In this document: positions 49,760 to 59,828 of the stretch, in pieces
Numbering within the stretch: position 1 is the first letter of the stretch
Layout of the letters: the number at the start of each line of letters is the position of its first letter
NCBI GenBank assembly: GCA_947568835.1
Contig: OX387603.1
Span: 10,413,943 to 10,477,942, forward strand
Reading direction: 5' to 3'
Source of the DNA: Protonemura montana
Lineage: Eukaryota > Arthropoda > Insecta > Plecoptera > Nemouridae
DNA: 64,000 bases
Position numbers and translations under genes: made by a program
Notes under the pieces: model-generated
Databases searched by the model: none
What the model saw: the letters and a program-made list of their open reading frames with translations, nothing else
What the model was told of the DNA's origin: nothing

Positions 49760-49990
49760 CAACCACCTAGCAAAGGATGGGTCTCTCGATCGGCAATCGA
49801 GAGGTCCCGGGTTCACATCCTGGTTCGGGTGCACATATACAGCTTCGCAGTCCTGCGAAGCGTGAAAAAAATTGTCATCATCTTTGGTCATGATCGTGTT
49901 CCTGTGGCCGGAGTACAGACTTTTGCCATCCCGTCCAATCCCATCCAATCCCATCCACACCACACCACACGGAGCTAGCCAGCTCGGTAG
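49760..49990 (+). repeat. tRNA-derived SINE
   Basis: A tRNA-like head has an A-box-like TAGCAAAGGATGG (49768-49780) and a B-box-like GGTTCACATCC (49810-49820), 42 bases apart. The TCTCGAT/ATCGAGA stem is at the anticodon position, and CCGGG pairs with CCTGG around the T loop. A 7-bp hairpin (CTTCGCA/TGCGAAG, 49843-49860) and an A-rich stretch follow, then a CCCATCCAAT repeat. The acceptor stem does not pair properly, so it is a SINE and not a tRNA gene. The 3' end is uncertain. Confidence 0.6.
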
Positions 49991-50360
49991 CTGGAACTGG
50001 AATGGCAGGGGCAAACTCATGAGTAAGGTCCTGACTCAGTGATTCCAAGTCGCAGCTGTATGATGGGTCACCGCCAAGAACGAGAAGATCGTCCGTCACA
50101 CTCCGCGGTCCTTTGGTAGACTCCCAGGAAGGACACGCCGTGCGATTCACCTACCGGGAATAGAGTCTGCAGCGTCACAACGATGTCTAATGCACTTTCT
50201 CATGCACTTGCCCTTATAATGCATCGCAAAATTATCAGTCATCTCCCGGACCGGACCTCCCGGCCTGAGTTAGTCAGAATCTCATGGCGAGGAATTTTCT
50301 GAGAAAAAGTTATTGTTGCTGATTTAAAAACGTCTTAACACCTAAAAGAGATTGTATTAC

Positions 50361-50420
50361 TCCCGTCTCATCACAGGAGTTAAGCGGCACTGCGCCGAGC
50401 CACGTGTTGTATGGGCGTTC
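50361..50420 (+). repeat. 5S-derived SINE head fragment
   Basis: TCTCATCACAGGAGTTAAGC, then GGCACTGCGCCGAG and TGTATGGGCG, align in order with the 5S-like head of the SINE at 59423-59490. The body beyond 50430 does not clearly match, although a GGCGTTAAACGAC word near 50870 may be its tail. Confidence 0.5.
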
Positions 50421-52328
50421 ATTTTACAAATTAGAGTAATTTTTTGAAAATACGCCAGAGAGGTTTGTGCTGGTGCAACAGTGTTACTCATTGCACTTGT
50501 AAACCGCGCCCTCAATAGACAACGAGCTGTCTTGATCTCCGAACTTGTGCTTGTCGAGGACACCGTAGATCTTCAACAACCCCTCGGTGACCTCATAATG
50601 AATAAAAATACAATAGACCAGCACCAGAATTACCTCTTTCTACGTCTGCAATAATAAGATAATCACGTGTTGCATACATCGTCACCATTTTAATCACACG
50701 GATAACGGGCCATAATCATGACGGGCCATCACTCGAGATGTTTCTTTTTGGTGCACTTTGACATGTCCGTGCCATCGCATTTCTAGCACCGATTCTACTC
50801 TCTCCACGCTGCAGACCATAACAAGTTCATCATCACCCTATCAGTCATCGGCGTCAGTCCGAATCACCCGGCGTTAAACGACACACATCACCATCATCAT
50901 CATCTGCACGTCCCCGATCTCCGCACGAGCTCCCTGCCAACACGGAGAATGCCTTTGTCTTGAACGATCTCATGCCAAAGCCGGGCCGGCCCGCGCTCTC
51001 GGAGGTGCACATGTCGTCTTGTCAGGGGCCGCTCGGCTGGAATAGTTCTACACACACACACAACATATGTGTGCTAGGATGTGCGTAGATGGTCGCTGCT
51101 GCCGGTGCCGCCGCCGCCTCGCATCATTACCATATTATTATACAACCCGACAAGAGATGGCTGTAGCTTATAAGCGCGCTAGAGATTGACCATGTTACGT
51201 TCCTGGTTCTCTTCGCCGGGCGCGGGGTGAGTGACCCTCGTGAAGGATTGCGTGTTTAACGTTTCTCTTGCTCCTTGGTCCTTTCTTCTAGTGATGTCCG
51301 TCGTCAGCCGCCCGATCAACCTCCCCCTTCATGGCATGTCGGTCTCTCCTAGGAATTATATCATCAACATCGACCGGTACATGCTGATTACTGTTGTTAT
51401 TAATCAAATCGCACGCCGTGTTCAGCTTGCTTCTTGGAATGGGGTGGCTGCGGGTTCGAGCCCCATCTGGTTGGTTTGCACAGCGATGAGTCGCTTTGCC
51501 GTAATGTCGCCCGGTGTTCGGGGCCAATTTGGCTTGTTTTTTTGTTTTTGTTTTTGTGTGGTTTTTTTCTTTGCTGCCCTCTTTGATATTTAGATCGGCG
51601 ATGGTCGGCGGAGTTATGATGGGTGGATTGTGTCGAGCGTTGATGCACAGGTGCACTTTGTGTACATGGTGTGTGTTTGTCGACGCTTTTTTGTTGTTTC
51701 GTTCGTTTTTTTGGGCTGCTTCCTTCCTGGGAACTGTTTTGTTCTAATTTTTAACGAAAGGATAGGCTGACTACTATTATTTATCCGTTTGTGGAGCGGC
51801 ATATCTCTGAATCAGAATCTAACTTGTTGCGAGCAATCGTGACAATTCGAAGAACTATTATTTTCGTTGTTGTTCAGCCTCAAAAGTAGGATGTTTGAAA
51901 TTTCGAATCAGCCGCGAGGGTTTCTTATTTTATTAGTTGGTTTCTACTTCTCTCTAAAATGTATCCCTGTCATGTCATAGGTTTCCGATTGAATGCATCA
52001 AATCAACGGTTCTCAAGATGGTTTTCTAACCCAATGCTTTCCGCCGTGGTTCGAGACATGCTAACGCCAATCTCCGAGTGGCTGGACCCAATTGACAGGC
52101 TTCCCGATCGGGACATAACGGACCTTAATGCTTGTCCCAAACTAACAGCCCGTAAATCCACCCTTAGTCGCTTCTAATTGTCTGCCTTGAACACTTGCAG
52201 TCGAGCTCGTCCAGGTAAATGCTAATTTCACCCGAATTTACGACCACAACAATAAATAACCGCAGATAACTCGGTGATTTCAACAGAAACACATTCGCAG
52301 GTAAAACGTTGGGTGGTGAAACTCGGCG

Positions 52329-52376
52329 GACGCAGTGCGTGTTAACTGTAAACGACGCACTGGCTCGCAGTGCGTC
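52329..52376. repeat. Hairpin and repeated GACGCACTG words
   Basis: GACGCACTG (52354-52362) and CAGTGCGTC (52368-52376) form a perfect 9-bp stem with a 5-base loop. A related GACGCAGTGCGT lies just upstream at 52329-52340, itself almost palindromic. Confidence 0.7.
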
Positions 52377-52799
52377 TAGCCAACTTGTCAGCTGTCACTC
52401 GACCTGCAGGGATAAAGTGCAGTTAGTGCCGCCGTAACTGCAGTTGGAGCCTAACTGCATCTCTCCATCGAGCCAACTAAAGTTTGACATTTGCGGTTGC
52501 ATCGTCGACGGGCATGCTCTCTCGTGCATCAAGCCATGAAATTAATATCTAATTGAGCCCTCAAACGTCGTAAATTTTTAAAAGAGTTATGGTAAAGAGT
52601 TTTTTTATGACGTGGATGTAAGGATGGTTTCACAGGCCACTTGGAGTGGAAAGGGCTTCGCAGTCGATCGCATGTTCCGGGCCAGTGATAAGATCCGATG
52701 AGATGCAACGAGTGCAGTCTCTCTGCACGGTGCAATGGTCGCATGCACTTGTTCGTAATTCTGTAATCTTGCCCAATCATCAGCAACGTGCGTGCTCTG

Positions 52800-55700
52800 A
52801 AGAAGGAAGTCTTCTAGTTGCGACGCAATAGCCCCAAAAAGCAGCTGTCGCGGTCGCGCCCAACGGCATGCATGCGTCCCGGGCCAGAGAATTTTTCGGA
52901 AAGTTTTGCCGACAAAAAAGTGTTTGTCCGGCTTGAGGCAAGTTGCCGGCAGAAGGCGCCGACGTCGCCGGGACAAGGCGCGACCGCCGGTGATACATTC
53001 GACCGAAACGGTTCTTTGCGTCGTCCCCGAGGATCCAAGGGCTGGCGTGCACCAAACGTCCCGACGCCGGTGCACGAAGGAAGTCCCGCCAGGGAATCGG
53101 CGACATGGCGATCGTGCCGCGGCGGGCTTCTCTCGATGTTGCATGCTTGGCCATACTGATGGTCACATGCACTTAACAAAACGTGCACTAGACGAGAGTG
53201 GGCTTTACAGACAACGAGGCAATATCGCAATAGGCGTCGTTGTCACGGTTCTCTACCCTTCTATAAAATCGCTTGCCCTTCTCAGACGTGAGGGCAAGTT
53301 GCCCTTTCGCCGTCCGGCAGAAGCGATAAGTCTACGACGACGGGCCGTTTCCGAAGCCGGCCTTTCGCTCTTGGTGGGTCGTAAGTGTTGCGCTCTCCGC
53401 CACGCGTGGGGGTGCTTCGGCGTCGCGAGCCCTCTGACCCGCGTGACGGTCACCGCGTGTGCAGATCACCTTCCGACAACCACCGGGCATCGAGTGCATC
53501 TAATTGGGCTGACCGATCATTAATTGCCGTGGCCAGGTAGCGCTGGAGGGGGGGGGGGGAGGGGGGCGTCTTGGCCGGGAGCTGCGAAGGGCAGGTGGCG
53601 GATCACATGAACATCTCTTCTAGGAAGCACACGCTGCCAGCTAAGAGCCGACTTCAAGTCTCTGCAGAGCATCGCGCGGAATGAGAGCCGGCTGCGGCGC
53701 AGGGTGGCACGTGTCGGTTTCGCCGACTTGTCCAAGTGTGGATGAGTTGCTGGTCTCTGGATATTTACTACCCAAAGTTTCATCTCCGACTCGATGTTAT
53801 GTGTACCAGCAACCACGGCTCGTGGCTCGCTCTTTGTGCACGCGTTCAGTCATGCGCCGCGGGCTGTGAGAAACTCGGGAGTTCTTGCGGTGCACGAGCC
53901 CCGATGGTTTTGGGGCGCTGTCAGCCCCCTCGGCCCACCACCTCCCCTGGCCTAGGTTGCCCGGCCGATTTCGGAAGTGGATTTTCGTCTGTCTTGCCTT
54001 TCGGACCATCTTGTACTCACGGGAGAGGGCCTGTTCGATGGCGGCGGTGGGGCGAGGGGCGGAGGACGTGCGATCGCCCCTCGTTTTCGCGACGAGGAAG
54101 GGGCACAGGGTGGGGCGGGGTGGGAGGAGCGCGCGAGGGGAAACGACTCGTTTGCGGCGCTCGCCATCGAGTCAGTTCCCGAGGATCGGCGCTAGAGTGT
54201 GCAGCGTGGCAAGGTGTAGGCCCCGCATGATGGATATTAGAATTGTTCAGCAAGTACCAACACTATTATCAGCAGGACGACGCTTGCAGCCAGCGTCATC
54301 AGCGTCGATCAGATTATAGCAATCGCTGAGACCGCGACCGCGCGTCTTCGACACAAGCGCGTGACTCGTGCTGGCATACAGGAGGCCGACAACGACGACG
54401 TCCAAACTAGGTGCAGTGACCAGTGCAGTGCAGTGACAAGTGGACGGCGCTGGAAGCTCAGAAAGCTCGCCGCCTATCGGTAATTGGAAGAGTGAATTTG
54501 CCCCCGTCCCGACTTGTCTTCGCCGGTACGCGGGGGTGCAGACTTGTTCCCGGTCGCGGACACGTGCGTCCATGGCTGCACACCCGCGTACCGGCGATGC
54601 AGGGCTTGCCGGCATGTGTGCCGGCTTTCGGTACGCGGTCGGCCAGTCGACATGGTCGGGCAACGTGGCAGCGCTGAGTGCAGTCGGATTCGTCGCCGCG
54701 GAGGTTCGCGTTCGCGTTAATTGCTTGCGTACACAGACGGAGGTGGCCGCCAGAGCGACGCCTTTGCTATGGCAGAGTGTTTTCCACGAAGCGTCGGCGT
54801 CGCGGCGCTTAAACGACAAGTTTTCCCACACACTAGACGCCACACGTCAAACGTCTTAGCGCTTTGGCCAGTACTACGCGATTGGTTTACCTCGTTATGC
54901 CCCCGGTGTGATTTTACCGGATGTCGACGCCGCTTTTCCTACTCGGGCAACGCGGCACCGCACGGAAAAGCTGGTTTCCCAAAGTGCGGGCGACTAGGTG
55001 ATATCGTCGCCGGCCGTTTCGACCGCGTCGGCCGGGCGAAGCGCGCGTGACTCGACCGCACTCGGGCGACCGCTCTCTGGGGCCCTCGATGGGCGGCCGT
55101 ACCACCTGACGTCACCACCCGCCCGCCGCCCGCCGGGGACACGACATTCTTATGCGAGACCGAGCGAGCAAGACGACCACGTGATCGCGACGCGCGCGGC
55201 GGCGGCGCGTTCACGGAATCGTGCAATTCGACGCGCGAATTCGGGACCTGCAACCGACAGCGTCGACCGGGACACTTGCGATGACAAGCGAGCTGCATGT
55301 TCCCGTTCTACGAAAGTCGTTCCATGGTGGTATTTTGACTCTGCATACAAGAACGCAGTTCGGTCCGGTTTCATGTTGCCGTCAACTGGGTTCCCTCTCG
55401 TGGGAAAGTTTGCCACCTTTGTAACCAAAAGTGTGCACATTAATTTCCTTCGCTCTTATATTTGATGGCCATCAGAATTCCTCTGTGGGGCTTCATTTTC
55501 CTAACTATCAGATCGTCACGAATACTCGAGGACATTCTTCCGGTAACCTTTCGTTTGCATGCCATTTTCACTTTTTTTCAATTCGCCGTTATCATTAACT
55601 CCAATATTGTATGGAGACTTCTACGCCTAAATGTCTAAACAGCATGCCCATGCCTACATAATGGGGCTTGCGCTCCAAGTGTTGCCCCGTAGGAGCCCAT

Positions 55701-56460
55701 TGGGGCGCGACGACGGCGCGCTGACGAGCACAGTGATTGCGCGAATTTCCACCCTGGTCTCGCGGACCGGTTTCGCACATACACACACACACATACTCTC
55801 GGCGTGCAAACCCGTTTGGGCGACGGCGGCGGCGGCGGAGGCGGCACGATGCGTTACCGCCCGGCAGCCGGTTCGCTGTGATTGTGCCACTCAGTGCTCA
55901 GTCACGTGCCGAAGACCGGTTCCCGTGACACCCGCCGTTTCTGTGCGAGCGACGTCCTAAACGGCGTCGGCGTAGCTTCGTTTTGCCGGCGTCTTCATGA
56001 CCACGTGGTCGTCTAGATGATCGGCCTTCCGTGGGCAGGAAGCTCTCGAACGTGGCGTTTCATAAATTTTTAACATGCATGAGTTTACGTTATGGCTCTT
56101 CTATGCACCTTACGGTCGATACTTTTGAAGATAATGCACACTCGCAAACTAAACGTCGTTAAACTAAACTATTTCAACAATCGGTCTCCTTTTTATCATT
56201 CTTGTAGAATCCTGGCGAAAATTTCTCTCTTTCGTATGCGTCTTCCATTATTTTATAGCTGCAACCTACATGTAAATTCTTCTCATGCCAATCAATTGGT
56301 AGTGCCCACAAAATCATTGCCGATTAGGTGAAATATATGAGTTTTACGAGCGATCAATTTTCGTGCACGAAATCGACCAAGTCCGACACTCACAGCGCTG
56401 CCCCTCGTCGACCGACGCTTGCCTCCCTTCGACGCCGACATCAACGCGACTTTCTTTCAG
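52800..56460 (+). promoter_or_regulatory. CpG-rich domain before the alternative Imp first exon
   Basis: About 3.6 kb of dense CpG and GC-rich sequence in an otherwise AT-rich intron. It contains many GC-box-like and CACGTG words, including the 12-base palindrome GACCACGTGGTC at 55999-56010. Stops are rare simply because of composition, giving overlapping open frames on both strands. It ends just before the candidate first exon and is the natural place for its promoter and possible noncoding 5' exons. I see no TATA box at a fixed distance, so initiation may be dispersed. Confidence 0.5.
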
Positions 56461-56804
56461 ATCGACGTGACGGCGCCATCGACGCAGCAGCCACTAGCTA
56501 CTCGTGATATTGTGATAAGACTTGACAGCGAATTCGAGGTGATCTACAGTAGTCAGGAGCGAGGAAGATTTGCGAAAAAGACGTGATCAATTCAGGATCT
56601 AAAAGCTAGGAAGTTGTGCGATACGTCTTTATTGGAGGCAGGAGAAAGAAGTGTGATTGTGATCTCCACAAGCCAACACCCAGAAGTAAAGAAAGTGAAC
56701 GTGTCAGTTTGGAACGCAGCAGATTTTTGAAGTGAGCATCGAGGTGTTCTTGAGGAGGGAAATCAACGAGGAACACGAGTAGTGGACGCGGAGGGCGTCT
56801 GCAC
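56461..56804 (+). other. Candidate 5'UTR of the alternative Imp first exon
   Basis: The sequence before the ATG carries an in-frame TGA at 56751-56753, so translation of this frame cannot begin further upstream. A TTTCTTTCAG acceptor-like sequence ends at 56460, which allows either a spliced leader exon from 56461 or a continuous leader starting in the CpG-rich domain. Confidence 0.45.
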
Positions 56805-56914
56805 ATGGAGTTTTCGGACGACACATACTTTCCGACTTCAGCTAGCACAATGGCGCTGTCGCCGGAAGCCCAGGGCAACGGCGATGAGGACGACGTCGTT
56901 GACGAAGATATCAG
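56805..56914 (+). CDS. Imp: Probable alternative first coding exon of Imp (RRM1-less isoform)
   Basis: ATG at 56805 opens 36 codons plus two bases, ending ATATCAG with a GTAAAT donor at 56915. The peptide begins MEFSDDTYFPTSASTMALSP, continues EAQGNGDEDD and ends VVDEDI. It is strongly acidic, and an in-frame stop lies at 56751-56753. The donor leaves two bases (AG), exactly as exons 2 and 3 do, so it can splice to the same next exon beyond the window. Alternative promoters that remove the RNA-recognition part are known in insect Imp genes as I recall, but I cannot prove membership because exon 4 is not visible. The alternative is the first exon of a separate nested gene. A second in-frame ATG at residue 16 could also serve. 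Confidence 0.55.
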
Positions 56915-59422
56915 GTAAATTTCTGCGAGTATGTCTATGGCACATCTATGTGTACATGATTTCTGTTGAAGATTGTTTGCGGACTGCAAATATATACACT
57001 TTTTTTCCTGGTGGTGTAAGGTATAGTCGTTTCCTAGTGAGAAGAAGGGGTAGTCTGCACATAAAGGAGTACTTGTGATGATGGTTCAAGTCATTGCTCA
57101 TGACTTATTAGTCGACATAGCCTGTCAATGGCGGTCAAAGATGTTTATTAGTTGTCGTTGGTTAAAAGGGTACGTGCTGTAATCCCAGGATGTCGTAGGT
57201 CATCAATGGTTAATACAGCTGTGAGCCACTATTTCGAGTGATTTTGGGATAACACCGGTGTGGTGTATTTTGTAATCGGGTCGCGACATAGTTACTATAT
57301 TTTTGGAGGCAATTGTTACATTTTTGCCGCTCTTTGCTCTCTTCCGGCGTGTTGTTTGAACAGTCACATTTCTCTCTAGCTCACACTATGTCGCTTTTTC
57401 TCTGATAAGCAATAACAAAAACGCTCGTGATGATAAACGTCCTGATAAGCGTTTCTCACCCTCCCTATACTGAGCGTCATTGCTACAAGATCACCTACGG
57501 CTCGAGCCTTCACTTACAATTTTAAACTTGCTATCGTTTCATTGGGGTACTTTCTGATTTATTTGTACCTGCAAGGTTATTATCGAATAAATTGGTGGTA
57601 TTTTGAGAAAAATAGGCTCAAAGCTTGCCACGCGTTTGTCCCGCTGAAGACTTAGTTCAAAGTCTTCAACACTTGGCTGAAGTGTTTCGAAGGTTGCAAC
57701 ACCGTCGTCCAACTCAATACGAGGACCGCAACTTATGGAAGTTGACGAATGGCGAAGTTGACTATATAGACACATCATTGCTGTTTTAGGTACACATAGA
57801 AATATCGAATGTGAAATCTTTTTCTTTTAATTTCCTGTAACCATCTTAAAGTACCGAACTTTGCACGGCTGAAGAAATCCAATCTGTAATCGACGCTCGA
57901 ATAACTATCCATAAGATTCGGTCAGCGAGTATTTTATCGTCTAGAACAACCGAAGACAAGACAGCTGCATCTTACCATCCCACCGATCGCGAATCCGAAC
58001 TGCGATTGGCAAAGATCGCGGCAACAACTTCATCTTCGCGGTGCCTACTCGCAAGCGTCATACCATGGTCATGAACAAGGCTAGATCCATTCATCTACGT
58101 CGTGATCGAGTATACTGTGTTGTGATGGTGTGTGACCTTTGTTTGTCGCGATTCATTGATAGTTCGCGTGGGCAGCGGATGCCCCCTGCGAAGAGGTCGC
58201 CCATGAGCTGTGTACATGTGTTACCAAGAAACGCGTGTAGTGGTTGTTGACTGTGTATCATTGATTTCTGAAATATTGCTTGGCTAACTCGATTAAGTTC
58301 TACGGGACACTAAAAGCCCCATTGTTGAATCTCGCGGGTAGCCAGATAGAGAGGTCTTCCAAGATCTTGTGCGGTGAGAGGTAGAGATTTACTTACTGAA
58401 TTTGAGAATTAACGAAATTCGGATACTAAATAAAGTTGAAATTCCAAAGTTATAGCTTAACCTAATTTGGGGTCGTTAATAATGGGTTGTTTTGACAACG
58501 GGCCTTAAGGCACTGGTCTAATTGGTTTAGGTTAATTTGGCATTGGGTTAGTGCCGGAGGATTATTTCATTTGGGCAGTACATTTAAAAAAGCCAATTTG
58601 AGATCCGAAGGGTCAATTTACTACTGCAAGAGTATTTCTTAACATTGTATGATGAGCACGCCAGAATAAACACATAGGAAGTTGTTCCGATTCTGCGTCA
58701 TGCGGATAAAATTGGCTGCGTATGCCTCTTCATAATTTAGTGGGTTTCATTATCGGTAGTAGTAAATGTACTGTATGTTTAAAACTGAAAACGCACAATT
58801 TAAATTTAAATTATTAAAGGGTGGCACGCACGAGCGTTTTCCCAACTAACCCGGCCTGATTAGGTTATGAAATTTTGACTAGCTATATATCATAAAATGA
58901 TTATATATATATATTTATATCCAAGGACGTAGATAATTCGCATTTCACGAAAAAACGCTATCCACCATCCAGTTTTATCAAATGGGCGAATATTTTTTTT
59001 TGCCCATGCGGAAGCTAACTCGCTTAGTATAAAAAGATAAAAATAATTGCAGTCCAAAGTTTATTTTTTTCCTAATGAATTCCGCCCGCATGAATGTTAT
59101 GAAACATTTTTCCATTCCTCGTCCGTGTAGTTGGTGAAAACATTTTGATTTTGTGTGTCAACTTAATCGAAAATCGAAACCCGCATTGTGATTTTCACCT
59201 TTTGAGCTATTTTCGTTTTTCACCTCAATTAAGATAAGATAATATTTAATACAGTATTCGATTTGATATACAGTGATAGACAGTATAGAAATGCAGGAAC
59301 TCAATGCGACTTCGCAAATGACATTTTTTGTAATCAAAACGCACGCGATATGAAACTTGAAATTATGATTCTTGATACCTAAACCTCCGATTAACTACCG
59401 AACGGTTTGGCGTTTTGAAAAC

Positions 59423-59828
59423 ACCGGTTCTTGTGAGATCACCAAAGTTAAGCAACACTGCGCTGAGTCAGGTATTGGATGGGTGACCATTATACTCATG
59501 ACGAGCTCTGTTCAGGAGAGAGGTTGGAGGGATGCAAGTTAGTACATCAACTTCATTCGCCTTGCTTATCAACCTCACGACAGCATGGATTTGTGGAAGA
59601 TTTCTAATGTTCGCGTTGTACCGTCTTTCGGAAGGGACGTTAAGCCGATTGTCCCTTTGGTGCTGTTCGACAGGAGTAGGCTACGTGCCGGCACCGGGTT
59701 TCCCCTCCCTTCTATGCTAGGTCAGGTTCATCATCATCCTCGTAATCATAATCATCCGCTCGTTCACCGACGCCATCAGACCAGTGCCGCAGGGTCAGTT
59801 GTCAAAACAGTGCGTCGTTAAGCCCCAA
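59423..59828 (+). repeat. 5S rRNA-derived SINE, best-preserved copy
   Basis: The head (about 59423-59490) reads GGTTCTTGTGAGATCACC, then AAAGTTAAGCAACACTG, then TTGGATGGGTGACC, which follows 5S rRNA including its internal promoter region. The body has GGCACCGG with CCCCTCC, a CATCATCATCC run, and a tail AAAACAGTGCGTCGTTAA, matching the copy at 29789-30118. It is a retroposon and not a functional 5S gene, since only the 5S middle and 3' part is kept. Confidence 0.85.

Larger units (their letters stand above)
41642..56460 (+). other. Imp intron 3, part before the alternative promoter
   Basis: No RRM2 or KH-domain exon could be recognised between the 48-nt exon and the alternative first exon. 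In KH exons I looked for a GxxG loop context, and in RRM exons for RNP motifs. The stretch holds microsatellites, poly(G) tracts (42452-42465, 45176-45192), a tRNA-derived SINE and a 5S-SINE fragment. CpG-rich patches lie at about 43.1-43.3, 44.4-44.7, 47.9-48.15 and 50.9-51.3 kb. Open frames in those patches overlap on both strands. Confidence 0.55.

Noticed and set aside
51430-51480. tRNA-like B box GGGTTCGAGCCCC
   Set aside because: The T stem pairs only in part, and no A box, anticodon arm or acceptor stem can be placed. It is a chance match or a decayed SINE piece.
52184-52214. 14-base micro-exon between a CAG and GTAAAT
   Set aside because: Acceptor and donor words flank it, but there is no frame or family support, and such pairs are frequent by chance.
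52906-55465. Several 100-200 codon open frames on both strands
   Set aside because: They overlap each other in opposite directions within CpG-rich DNA, where stop codons are rare by composition. None shows family motifs or splice structure.
59423-59490. Functional 5S rRNA gene
   Set aside because: Only part of the 5S sequence is kept, with changes. It continues into a SINE body and tail shared with another copy.
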